From Burkholderiales bacterium JOSHI_001 (GTDB lineage: Bacteria > Pseudomonadota > Gammaproteobacteria > Burkholderiales > Burkholderiaceae_C), in the NCBI GenBank assembly GCA_000244995.1, contig CM001438.1, positions 2,752,090 to 2,816,089 on the forward strand: 64,000 nucleotides of DNA. The letters are read 5' to 3'. The notes beneath the pieces were generated by a model. That model was not told the origin of the DNA, did no database searches, and saw only the letters and a list, made by a program, of their open reading frames with translations. Shown piece by piece: positions 8,696 to 18,112 of the stretch (within the stretch, counting starts at the first letter, position 1; every line of letters begins with the position of its first letter). Both the position numbers and the translations under genes were made by a program.

Positions 8696-10672
8696 ATGAA
8701 GAAGCTGCTTTCTGCGTACGCCTTGTCCACCTGGCTGGCCCTGCCGGTGCTGGCTCAACCGGCCTTGTCAGGCCCCGCCTTCCCCCGCTTTGAGAACCCT
8801 GCCGCGCTGACGACCGCCTGCGACAGCGGCCTGGCGCAAGCCAAGGTCAGCCTGGCCACGTTGCTCCAGCAGAAGGTCGACAAGCACTGGCTGCGGGCCT
8901 ACGACAACTTCAGCGCCGGGCTCGAAGACCTGAGCAACCCTTTGCTGTTCCTGGCCAATGTCCACCCCGACAAAGCCCTGCGGGAGGCGTCCGAGGCCTG
9001 TGAACTGCGCTGGCAGGACTTCCTGTCGTCCCTGGGCCAGAACCCGGCGCTGTACCGCGCCTTGAAGGCCGTGCCGGCCGCCGATGCGATCGACCGCGAA
9101 CTGCGCCAGGCCGCACTCGACGGGCTGGTGGATTCCGGCGTCGGCCTGCCGCCGGCCCAGCGCAAGCGCGTGAAGCAGTTGTCCGACGGCCTGGCGGCGC
9201 TGGAGCAGAGCTTCCAGCGCAACATCCGCGACGCCAACACCCGGGTGGCTTTCAGCGAGGCCGAAGTGGCCGGCGTGCCCGAAGCGGTATGGAAGGATGC
9301 CAAGCGCAATGACCAGGGCCAGGTCTTGCTGGGGCTGGACATGCCGATCTACCTGCCCGTGATGCAGGGCGCCGAATCCGCGGCCGCGCGCGAGCGCATG
9401 TGGCGGGCCAAGAGCAACGAAGGCGGCGAGCCCAACCTGAAGCTGCTGGCCCAGATCCGCCAGCAGCGCCAGCAACTGGCCGCGCTGTTCCGCCAGCCCA
9501 GCTATGCCCACTTCAAGCTGCGCCGCCAGATGGCGGCCAACCCGCAACGTGCCATGGCCTTCCTGGACGAAGTGAAAGCCGCCGTCACCGTGGGGGAAAA
9601 GGGTGACCTGGAAGAGATGCGCCAGGCCAAGGCGCGCCACCTGAAGCAGGACCCCGCCGGCGTGAAGCTTCAGCGCTGGGACGTGGCGTTCTACGAAGAG
9701 CGTGTGCGCCGCGAGCGCTACGCCGTCGACCAGGAGGCCTTCCGCCCGTACTTCCCGCCCCAGCAGAGCCTGGAATTCGTGATGCGGGTGGTGGAAAAGG
9801 CGATGGGTGTGCGCTACACCCGCGTTCCAGACGTGGCGCTGTGGCACCCCGAGGCGCTGGCCTACGCGGTGGCCGATGCCGGCACCGGCCGTTCATTGGG
9901 CACGCTGTACGTGGACCTGTACCCGCGTGAAGGCAAGTACAACCACGCGGCGGTGTGGCCGCTGCGCGGGGCCTCGGTGGTCACCGGCCGCACGCCCATC
10001 GCTGCCCTGGTGGTGAACTTCGACCGCCAGGGGCTGTCACTGGAGGAACTGGAGACCCTGCTGCACGAGTTCGGCCATGCCGTGCACAACAACCTGTCGG
10101 CGGTGCGTTACGCCTCGCAGGCCGGCACTTCGGTCAAGCACGACTTCGTCGAGGCCCCGTCGCAGATGCTGGAGGACTGGGTCTACGACCCGAAGGTGCT
10201 GCAGGTCTTCCAGGAGGTGTGCCCGGCCTGCAAGCCGGTGCCGGAAGCCATGCTGGCCCAGGCCGTGAAGGCGCGCGACTTCGCCAAGGGCGTGCTCTAC
10301 GCGCGCCAGCACCTGTATGCCAGCTACGACCTGGCGCTGTTCGGCACCCGGGCGCAGGACCCGCTGGCGCTGTGGCAGCAGATGGAAGGCGCCACGGCCC
10401 TCGGGCACGTGGCCGGCACCATGTTCCCGGCCGGTTTTGGCCACATCGCCGGGGGTTACGGCGCCGGCTACTACGGCTACCTGTGGAGCCTGGTGCTGGC
10501 CATGGACATGCGCACTGCCTTTGGCGACAACAAGCTGGATGCGCAGGTCGGCCGCCGCTACCGCGACACCGTGCTGGCCAACGGCTCGCAGTTCCCGCCG
10601 GACGCGTTGCTGCGGCGCTTCCTGGGCCGTGAGGCCAATGCCAAGGCCTTCTTCGACTACCTGCGCAAGTGA
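8696..10672 (+). CDS. M3-family zinc metallopeptidase with signal peptide
   Basis: This is an oligopeptidase of the thimet/oligopeptidase A (M3) family that cleaves short peptides. The 658-residue protein has the zinc motif HEFGHAVHN at about residues 457-465 and the third ligand glutamate in FVEAPSQMLEDW. It starts with MKKLLSAYALSTWLALPVLAQ, a good Sec signal peptide, and the mature part begins near residue 22, so it is predicted to be periplasmic. Most bacterial M3 enzymes are cytosolic, which makes export the unusual feature. It stands alone, with PhoH convergent downstream. Confidence 0.92.
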   Translation: MKKLLSAYALSTWLALPVLAQPALSGPAFPRFENPAALTTACDSGLAQAKVSLATLLQQKVDKHWLRAYDNFSAGLEDLSNPLLFLANVHPDKALREASEACELRWQDFLSSLGQNPALYRALKAVPAADAIDRELRQAALDGLVDSGVGLPPAQRKRVKQLSDGLAALEQSFQRNIRDANTRVAFSEAEVAGVPEAVWKDAKRNDQGQVLLGLDMPIYLPVMQGAESAAARERMWRAKSNEGGEPNLKLLAQIRQQRQQLAALFRQPSYAHFKLRRQMAANPQRAMAFLDEVKAAVTVGEKGDLEEMRQAKARHLKQDPAGVKLQRWDVAFYEERVRRERYAVDQEAFRPYFPPQQSLEFVMRVVEKAMGVRYTRVPDVALWHPEALAYAVADAGTGRSLGTLYVDLYPREGKYNHAAVWPLRGASVVTGRTPIAALVVNFDRQGLSLEELETLLHEFGHAVHNNLSAVRYASQAGTSVKHDFVEAPSQMLEDWVYDPKVLQVFQEVCPACKPVPEAMLAQAVKARDFAKGVLYARQHLYASYDLALFGTRAQDPLALWQQMEGATALGHVAGTMFPAGFGHIAGGYGAGYYGYLWSLVLAMDMRTAFGDNKLDAQVGRRYRDTVLANGSQFPPDALLRRFLGREANAKAFFDYLRK

Positions 10673-10708
10673 GCCCAGCCCGCCCCGGCCCCTGGGGGCC
10701 GCGGGCGG

Positions 10709-12367
10709 CTACAGCACCTCGCTGGCGTAGTCGGCCAGGCGCGAACGTTCGCCGCGCGCCAGCATCACGTGGCCGCTGTGCGGCCAGCCCTTGAAGCGGT
10801 CCACCGCGTAGGTCAGGCCGCTGGAGCCTTCGGTGAGGTAGGGCGTGTCGATCTGCGCCAGGTTGCCCAGGCAGACGATCTTGGTGCCCGGGCCGGCGCG
10901 GGTGATCAGGGTCTTCATCTGCTTGGGCGTCAGGTTCTGCGCCTCGTCGATGAGCACGAACTTGTTCAGGAAGGTGCGCCCGCGCATGAAGTTCAGGCTC
11001 TTGATCTTGATCTTGCTGCGCACGATGTCCTGGGTGGCCGAACGGCCCCATTCACCCGCGCTGCCGTCGCCACGCGCCAGCACCTCCAGGTTGTCGTCCA
11101 GCGCGCCCATCCAGGGGCCCATCTTTTCTTCCTCGGTGCCGGGCAGGAAGCCGATGTCTTCGCCCACCGGCACGGTGACCCGGGTGACGATGATTTCGCT
11201 GTAGCGCCGGTCGTCCAGCACCTGGGACAGGCCCGCGGCCAGGGTCATCAGGGTCTTGCCGGTGCCGGCCGTGCCGGTCAGGGTGATGAAGTCGCAGTCC
11301 GGGTCCAGCAGCAGGTTCAGTGCGAAGTTCTGTTCGCGGTTGCGCGCGGACACCCCCCACACCGCGTTCTTGGCGTGGGTGTAGTCCTTCAGCGTCTTCA
11401 GCACGGCGGTCTTGCCGGTGATTTCAGTCACCCGCGCATACAGCGGCGCGGCGCCCGGCGTCTCCAGGTAGACAAACTGGTTGACCAGCAGCACCGGCAC
11501 CAGCGGGCCGCTGATGCGGTAGAAGGTGATGCCGCCCTGGCTCCAGCTTTCCATGGTCTTGCCATGGCGCTCCCAGAAGTCGGCCGGCAGCGGCAGCACG
11601 CCGGAGTACAGCAGGTCGCCGTCTTCCAGCACCTTGTCGTTGAAATAGTCTTCCGCCGGAAGGCCGAGTGCACGCGCCTTCACGCGCATGTTGATGTCCT
11701 TGGACACCAGCACCACCTCGCGCCCGGGTTGGCTTTCGCGCAGGCTCTGCACCACGCCCAGGATCTGGTTGTCGGCCTTGCCCTGGGGCAGGCCGCTGGG
11801 CAGCTTGATGTCCAGCAGCATGGTCTGGAAGAACAGCTTGCCGCCGGCTTCGCGCCGGCCGGTCTTGGCCAGTGGGATGCCGGCGCTGGGGTCCAGGCTG
11901 GTGGCGTCGGTGGCCAGGGCGTCAAGTTCGCGGCTGACCTGGCGCGCGTTGCGCGCCACCTCGCTCATGCCCTTCTTGTGGCCGTCCAACTCTTCCAGCG
12001 TGATCATGGGCAGGAAGACGTCGTGCTCCTCGAAGCGGAACAGGCTCATCGGGTCGTGCATCAGCACATTGGTGTCCAGCACGAAGAGCTTGGCCGGCCC
12101 GCTGTCGCGCTTGGCGCGCCGGCGGGGCGCCGTGGCGGGAACGTGCTGGGCCGGCCGAACGTAGGTGGGCGCACCGGTGGCGGCGGGGGCGGCCGCCTTG
12201 GTCGGCGCCGCAGCCGGGCCGCGGTCGTCGCGCAGGTCCAGCGCGGTTTGCGCGGGTTCCAGCAGCGCCGGCAGCGACTTCTTGTTGCCGCGCGGTGCGG
12301 CTTGTGTCTCCAGTTCGGCCAGGGGGACCAGGGTGGCTTTGTGCGTGGGCGGCTTGGGCAGGGGCAT
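10709..12367 (-). CDS. PhoH-like ATPase with N-terminal PIN domain
   Basis: This is a PIN-PhoH fusion (YlaK/PhoH2 type), a family tied to RNA unwinding and cleavage. The 552-residue protein has a low-complexity, Ala/Pro-rich first 90 residues, a PIN domain starting near residue 93 (KLFVLDTNVLMHDP, with acidic metal ligands), and a PhoH P-loop ATPase domain with Walker A GTAGTGKTLM near residue 365 and a Walker B FVLIDEAQNL later. Its stop lies 36 bases from the convergent peptidase stop. An upstream terminator (12400-12421) suggests its own short promoter or read-through from the peroxiredoxin gene. Confidence 0.92.
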   Translation of the reverse strand: MPLPKPPTHKATLVPLAELETQAAPRGNKKSLPALLEPAQTALDLRDDRGPAAAPTKAAAPAATGAPTYVRPAQHVPATAPRRRAKRDSGPAKLFVLDTNVLMHDPMSLFRFEEHDVFLPMITLEELDGHKKGMSEVARNARQVSRELDALATDATSLDPSAGIPLAKTGRREAGGKLFFQTMLLDIKLPSGLPQGKADNQILGVVQSLRESQPGREVVLVSKDINMRVKARALGLPAEDYFNDKVLEDGDLLYSGVLPLPADFWERHGKTMESWSQGGITFYRISGPLVPVLLVNQFVYLETPGAAPLYARVTEITGKTAVLKTLKDYTHAKNAVWGVSARNREQNFALNLLLDPDCDFITLTGTAGTGKTLMTLAAGLSQVLDDRRYSEIIVTRVTVPVGEDIGFLPGTEEEKMGPWMGALDDNLEVLARGDGSAGEWGRSATQDIVRSKIKIKSLNFMRGRTFLNKFVLIDEAQNLTPKQMKTLITRAGPGTKIVCLGNLAQIDTPYLTEGSSGLTYAVDRFKGWPHSGHVMLARGERSRLADYASEVL

Positions 12368-12390
12368 GGGGCGGCAGCGGCGGATTCAGA

Positions 12391-12421
12391 AACAAAAAAG
12401 CCGCACAGTCGTCTGTGCGGC
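12391..12421 (-). terminator. Terminator of the peroxiredoxin gene, just before phoH
   Basis: On the minus strand, a perfect 9-base stem (GCCGCACAG / CTGTGCGGC, positions 12400-12408 and 12413-12421, 4-base loop) is followed by TTTTTTG. It lies 100 bases beyond the bcp stop and only about 24 bases before the phoH ATG, so it may also act as an attenuator for phoH. Confidence 0.8.
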
Positions 12422-12521
12422 TTGTTCGGGGAACTGATGGCGCGTTGAGCGACTCAGGTGCGGGCTCAAAAGCATACGGGATTGATTATGCACAAGCCGG
12501 ACCGGCGGTCCAGCCATGCAA

Positions 12522-12998
12522 TCAGGCGGCCTTCTTCAGGTCTTTCACGACCTTCAGCACTTCGTCCACATGGCCGGCCACCTTGATGCCGCGCCATTCG
12601 GCCCGCAACACGCCAGCGGCGTCGATGACGAAGGTGCTGCGCTCGATGCCCTTGACCTTCTTGCCGTACATGATCTTGTTCTTGACCACGCCGAACATGT
12701 GGCAGAGCTTTTCTTCGGTGTCGGCGATCAGCTCGAAGGGCAGTTCCAGCGCCTGGCGGAACTTGTCATGGCTGGTCATGTTGTCGCGCGACACGCCAAA
12801 GACCACGGCACCGGCCTTCACGAAGTCCTTGTGCTTGTCGCGGAACTGCATCGCCTCGGTGGTGCAGCCGGGGGTGTGGTCCTTGGGGTAGAAGTACAGC
12901 ACCACGGTCTTGCCGGCGAAAGCCTGCGGCGTGAATTTCACGCCGCTGGTGGCCAACGCTTCGAACTCGGGGAGGTTTTTGTTGAGGACGGGCGTCAT
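12522..12998 (-). CDS. bcp: Peroxiredoxin, Bcp/PrxQ type
   Basis: This is a thiol peroxidase reducing hydrogen and organic peroxides in the cytoplasm with thioredoxin. The 158-residue form starts at ATG 12998 (MTPVLNKNLPEFEALA); the frame continues upstream into a proline-rich stretch that is not family-like. The peroxidatic cysteine is Cys45 in DHTPGCTTEAM. The resolving cysteine that Escherichia coli Bcp has five residues later is replaced here by Met50; the only other cysteine I see is about Cys99 (KLCHMFGV). It may therefore act as a 1-Cys enzyme or use a non-standard resolving partner. A TATAAT -10 element lies upstream. Confidence 0.92.
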   Translation of the reverse strand: MTPVLNKNLPEFEALATSGVKFTPQAFAGKTVVLYFYPKDHTPGCTTEAMQFRDKHKDFVKAGAVVFGVSRDNMTSHDKFRQALELPFELIADTEEKLCHMFGVVKNKIMYGKKVKGIERSTFVIDAAGVLRAEWRGIKVAGHVDEVLKVVKDLKKAA

Positions 12999-13045
12999 GA
13001 GGGAAGGGGGCAGTGGCGGGGCGCCCGGACAGGGCACAGCGCATG

Positions 13046-13051
13046 ATTATA
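13046..13051 (-). promoter_or_regulatory. -10 element for the peroxiredoxin gene
   Basis: A perfect TATAAT on the minus strand sits about 48 bases upstream of the bcp ATG, in otherwise GC-rich DNA. The matching -35 is poor (GCGAGG at 17-base spacing), so activation by a regulator is possible. Confidence 0.45.
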
Positions 13052-13079
13052 AAGTTTTGCGGGACCGGCCTCGCCAGGG

Positions 13080-13493
13080 TCAGCCCGCGTCGCCCGGCAG
13101 CAGGGCTGCCACCACCTGCCGGCCCTCGCTGGCCAGCACGTTGTAGGTGCGGCAAGCCGCCGCACTGTCCATGCTTTCCACCCCGATGCGCTGGGCGATC
13201 AAGGCCGCCACCAGGCGCGGGTGGGCAAAGCGCTGGCGCGCGCCGCTGCCGAAGATGACCAGTTCAGGTTTCAGCGCCAGCACCGGGGCGAAGTGTTCGG
13301 GCGACAGGCTGTCGAAACCCGGCACGGCCCACGGCAGCACCACCCCTTGCCAGGGCACCAGCACCGCGCCTTCGTGGGCGGTGGCGCCCACCCAGACACG
13401 GCCGCCTTCCAGCCGGTTGATGGTGTTGACGCCTTCCAGGCGGTCGGGCTGGATCTTCAAGGTGGTGGCCCCGGCAGACAGAGGGTGGGGCAC
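13080..13493 (-). CDS. Mth938-like domain protein (DUF498)
   Basis: This is a small protein of the Mth938/NDUFAF3-like family, related to assembly factors of respiratory complex I in eukaryotes; the bacterial role is unknown. Family features visible are LKIQPDRLEGVNTINRLE at the start, PWAVPGFDSLSPEHFAPV and LVIFGSGARQRFAHP, which match the conserved central strand and glycine turn. The start is uncertain: the frame is open to 13601, but a minus-strand TATAAT at 13512-13517 argues for GTG 13493 (about 137 residues) or TTG 13460 (about 126 residues). The family block begins at 13460. It is divergent from alaA. Confidence 0.75.
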   Translation of the reverse strand: MPHPLSAGATTLKIQPDRLEGVNTINRLEGGRVWVGATAHEGAVLVPWQGVVLPWAVPGFDSLSPEHFAPVLALKPELVIFGSGARQRFAHPRLVAALIAQRIGVESMDSAAACRTYNVLASEGRQVVAALLPGDAG

Positions 13494-13507
13494 GGGGCCC
13501 GTGAGGC

Positions 13508-13519
13508 TAAAATTATAGG
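13508..13519. promoter_or_regulatory. Overlapping divergent -10 elements (alaA / Mth938-like gene)
   Basis: An AT-rich island TAAAATTATAGG stands out between the divergent genes. On the minus strand it reads TATAAT (13512-13517), and on the plus strand TAAAAT (13508-13513) or TATAGG. Both genes could be read from this one island, so their promoters probably compete. No good -35 box is visible for either direction. Confidence 0.5.
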
Positions 13520-13566
13520 TTTCGCCCTGCACGTATGCCGCGCACCGCGTGGCCCTGGAGCCCTTC

Positions 13567-14799
13567 TTGAAACCCATCGCCAAGTCCGACAAGCTTGCCA
13601 ACGTGTGCTACGACATCCGCGGGCCCGTGCTGGACAAGGCCCGCCAGATGGAGGAAGAGGGCCAGAAGATCATCAAGCTGAACATCGGCAACATCGCCGC
13701 CTTCGGCCTGGAGCCACCCGACGAGATCGTGCAGGACATGATCCGCAACCTGCCCTCGCAGGTGGCCGCGGGCTACACCGACAGCAAGGGCCTGTTCGCC
13801 CCGCGCAAGGCCATCGTCCACTACACCCAGGAAAAGCACATCGCCGGGGTGACGGTGGACGACGTGTACCTGGGCAATGGCGCGTCCGAGCTCATCGCCA
13901 TGAGCATGAACGCGCTGCTGAACCCGGGCGACGAGATCCTGGTGCCGGCCCCCGACTACCCGCTGTGGACCGCCAGCGTGGCCCTGTCCGGCGGCACGCC
14001 GGTGCACTACCTGTGCGACGAAGGTGCCGACTGGATGCCGGACGTGGCCGACATCCGCAGCAAGATCACGCCCAACACCAAGGGCATCGTCGTCATCAAC
14101 CCGAACAACCCCACCGGGGCGCTGTACCCCGACAGCGTGCTGCTGGAGATCGTGGAACTGGCGCGCCAGCACCAGCTGATTGTTTACGCCGACGAGATCT
14201 ACGACAAGACCCTGTACGACGGCAACACCCACACCAGCATCGCCAGCCTGGCCGACGACGTGCTGTTCTGCACCTTCAACGGCCTGAGCAAGAACTACCG
14301 CGCCTGCGGCTACCGCGCCGGCTGGATGGTGGTGTCGGGCGACAAGCGCCGCGCCAAGGACTACATCGTCGGGCTGAACATGCTGGCGTCGATGCGCCTG
14401 TGCGCCAACACGCCGGGGCAACTGGCGATCCAGACGGCGCTGGGCGGCTACCAGAGCATCAAGGACCTGGTGGCCCCGGGCGGGCGGCTGTGCAAGCAGC
14501 GCGACCTGGCGCACCAGCTGCTGACGCAGATCCCGGGCGTCACGGCCGTCAAACCGAAGGCTGCGCTGTACATGTTCCCGCGCCTGGACCCGCAGATGTA
14601 CCCCATTACCGACGACCAACAGTTCGCCTACGAGTTGCTGGCCGAAGAAAAGGTGCTGATCGTGCAGGGCACCGGCTTCAACTGGATTGCGCCCGACCAC
14701 TTCCGGCTGGTGTTCCTGCCCAACACCGACGACCTGACCGAAGCGGTGGGCCGCATCGACCGTTTCCTGGGCCACTACCGCCGGCGCCATTCGCGCTGA
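13567..14799 (+). CDS. alaA: Alanine-synthesising aminotransferase AlaA
   Basis: This is a PLP-dependent glutamate-pyruvate aminotransferase making L-alanine. It closely matches E. coli AlaA along its length (for example NVCYDIRGPVL, LVPAPDYPLWTA, NPNNPTGA, ASMRLCAN, LGGYQSI). The PLP lysine is about Lys242 in NGLSKNYRACGYR. The frame opens at GTG 13549, but a GGAG at 13557-13560 lies six bases before a TTG at 13567, and reading from that TTG gives MKPIAKSDKLANVCYD, which lines up residue for residue with the E. coli start MSPIEKSSKLENVCYD. TTG 13567 is therefore preferred (410 residues). It heads a run of eight co-directional genes. Confidence 0.93.
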   Translation: MKPIAKSDKLANVCYDIRGPVLDKARQMEEEGQKIIKLNIGNIAAFGLEPPDEIVQDMIRNLPSQVAAGYTDSKGLFAPRKAIVHYTQEKHIAGVTVDDVYLGNGASELIAMSMNALLNPGDEILVPAPDYPLWTASVALSGGTPVHYLCDEGADWMPDVADIRSKITPNTKGIVVINPNNPTGALYPDSVLLEIVELARQHQLIVYADEIYDKTLYDGNTHTSIASLADDVLFCTFNGLSKNYRACGYRAGWMVVSGDKRRAKDYIVGLNMLASMRLCANTPGQLAIQTALGGYQSIKDLVAPGGRLCKQRDLAHQLLTQIPGVTAVKPKAALYMFPRLDPQMYPITDDQQFAYELLAEEKVLIVQGTGFNWIAPDHFRLVFLPNTDDLTEAVGRIDRFLGHYRRRHSR

Positions 14800-14862
14800 A
14801 GCGCGGGCCTTCGTTTTCCTCCAGCCGGCGTCTTGCACCGGCGCTCGTTCCGAAAGATTGTC

Positions 14863-16172
<1,310 letters not shown>

Positions 16173-16173
<1 letters not shown>

Positions 16174-17585
16174 TGCGCTACATCAGCACCCGCGGCGACA
16201 AGACCGAGCGCCGCTTCTGCGAGATCCTGCTCGAAGGCCTGGCGCCGGACGGCGGGCTGTACCTGCCGCTGTCCTACCCAAAGGTGGACGACGCCGAGCT
16301 CACGCGCTGGCGCGGCCTGTCCTACGCGCAGCTGGCCTTTGAGATTCTGTCGCTGTACATCGACGACATCCCGGCCGCCGACCTGAAGGCGCTGGTCGAG
16401 AAGACCTACACGAAGGCCACCTACGGCACCGAGGCCATCACCCCGCTGCGCACGCTGGAACCCGGCCTGCACATTGAAGCCCTGTCCAATGGCCCCACGC
16501 TGGCCTTCAAGGACATGGCGATGCAGTTGCTGGGCAACCTGTTCGAGTACGAACTGGCGCGCCGCGGCGAAGAGCTCAACATCCTGGGCGCCACCAGTGG
16601 GGACACCGGCAGCGCGGCCGAATACGCGATGCGCGGCAAGCAGGGTGTGCGCGTGTTCATGCTGTCGCCCCACGGCCGCATGAGCCCCTTCCAGCAGGCG
16701 CAGATGTACAGCCTGCCCGACGCCAACATCCACAACATCGCGGTGCAGGGCGTGTTCGACGACGCGCAGGACATCGTCAAGGCAGTCAGCAACGACCTGC
16801 AGTTCAAGCGCCGCTACAAGATCGGCACGGTCAACTCCATCAACTGGGCCCGCCTGCTGGCCCAGGTGGTGTACTACTTCGCCGGCTATTTCCAGGCCAC
16901 CAAGCGCAACGCCGAGAAGGTGAGCTTCTGCGTGCCCAGCGGCAATTTTGGCAATGTGTGCGCCGGCCACGTGGCCCGCATGATGGGCTTGCCCATCGGC
17001 CGGCTGATGGTGGCCACCAACGAGAACGACGTGCTGGACGAGTTCTTCCGCACCGGCACCTACCGGGTGCGCGGCAGCGCCGAGACCTACGAAACCAGCA
17101 GCCCGTCGATGGACATTTCCAAGGCCAGCAACTTCGAGCGCTTCGTGTTCGACCTGCTGGGCCGCGATGCGGCGCGCACGGCCGAGTTGTTCGGCCCGGC
17201 GATCGCGAAGCAGGGCGGTTTCACGCTCCAGCCCGACGAGGTGGCGCGCTTTGCCAGCTTCGGTTTTGTCTCAGGAAAAAGCACCCACGCCGACCGCCTG
17301 GCCACCATCCGCAGCACCTGGGCGCAGTTCCACGACATGGTGGACACCCACACGGCGGATGGCCTGAAGGTGGCGCAGCAACTGCGCCAGCCGGGCGAAA
17401 CCGTCATCGTGCTGGAAACCGCCTTGCCGGTGAAGTTCTCGGCCACCATCGTCGAAGCCCTGGGGCGGGAACCGGATCGCCCGGCTGCGCTGGTGGGCAT
17501 CGAAAACCTGCCCAAGCGCGTGACCGTGATCCCGGTCAGCACCCAGGCGGTGAAAGACTTCATCGTCGCCGAATGCGGGGCATGA
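16173..17585 (+). CDS. thrC: Threonine synthase
   Basis: ThrC converts O-phosphohomoserine to threonine with PLP. The 470-residue protein belongs to the longer class found in E. coli and yeast: it begins MRYISTRGDK, carries the PLP lysine at about Lys113 (LAFKDMAMQLLGN), GATSGDTGSAAEYAM, and the phosphate-binding SGNFGNVCAG. It follows hom with a one-base overlap. The homoserine kinase needed between the two (thrB) is not in this window, so it must be encoded elsewhere. Confidence 0.96.
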
Positions 17586-17592
17586 CCCAGGC

Positions 17593-18105
17593 ATGAAGGC
17601 CATCGGCTTTTGCGGCCCGTCGGGCGTGGGCAAGACCACGCTGGTGGAAGCACTGATCGCTGAACTGAAACGGCGCGGCCAGCGGGTGTCGGTGATCAAG
17701 CACGCCCACAAGCGCTTTGACCTGGACCAGCCGGGCAAGGACACCTGGCGCCATCGCCAGGCCGGTGCCACCGAGGTGCTGGTGGCCAGCGACCAGCGCC
17801 TGGCGCTGATGCGCGAGTACGACGTCATCGGCCACCCTGCGGTGGAAGACCTGCTGGCCGAGCTGTCGCCCTGCGACTGGGCCTTGGTGGAAGGCTTCAA
17901 GCACGCCAGCATGAACAAGGTGGAGGTCTGGCGCGCCGACCTGGGCCAGGCCCCGGCCTACCCGGACGACCCCTTCGTGGTGGCCCTGGCCACAGACCGG
18001 CCCGACGCGCTGCCGGTGCCCACCGGCCTGCCGGTGCTGGCCATGTCCGACGTGGCCGCGGTGGCGGACTTCCTGGTGTCCAATGCCCGTCGGTTCGAGA
18101 TCTGA
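17593..18105 (+). CDS. mobB: Molybdopterin-guanine dinucleotide synthesis protein MobB
   Basis: MobB is a GTP-binding P-loop protein that assists MobA in attaching GMP to molybdopterin. The 170-residue protein starts with MKAIGFCGPSGVGKTTLVEAL (Walker A at residues 9-16) and has the family's KHAHKRFDLDQPGKDTWRHR segment and a WALVEGFK motif. It sits 7 bases after thrC and 7 bases before the second moeA, so threonine and molybdenum-cofactor genes share a transcript. Confidence 0.93.
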   Translation: MKAIGFCGPSGVGKTTLVEALIAELKRRGQRVSVIKHAHKRFDLDQPGKDTWRHRQAGATEVLVASDQRLALMREYDVIGHPAVEDLLAELSPCDWALVEGFKHASMNKVEVWRADLGQAPAYPDDPFVVALATDRPDALPVPTGLPVLAMSDVAAVADFLVSNARRFEI

Positions 18106-18112
18106 ATCCACC

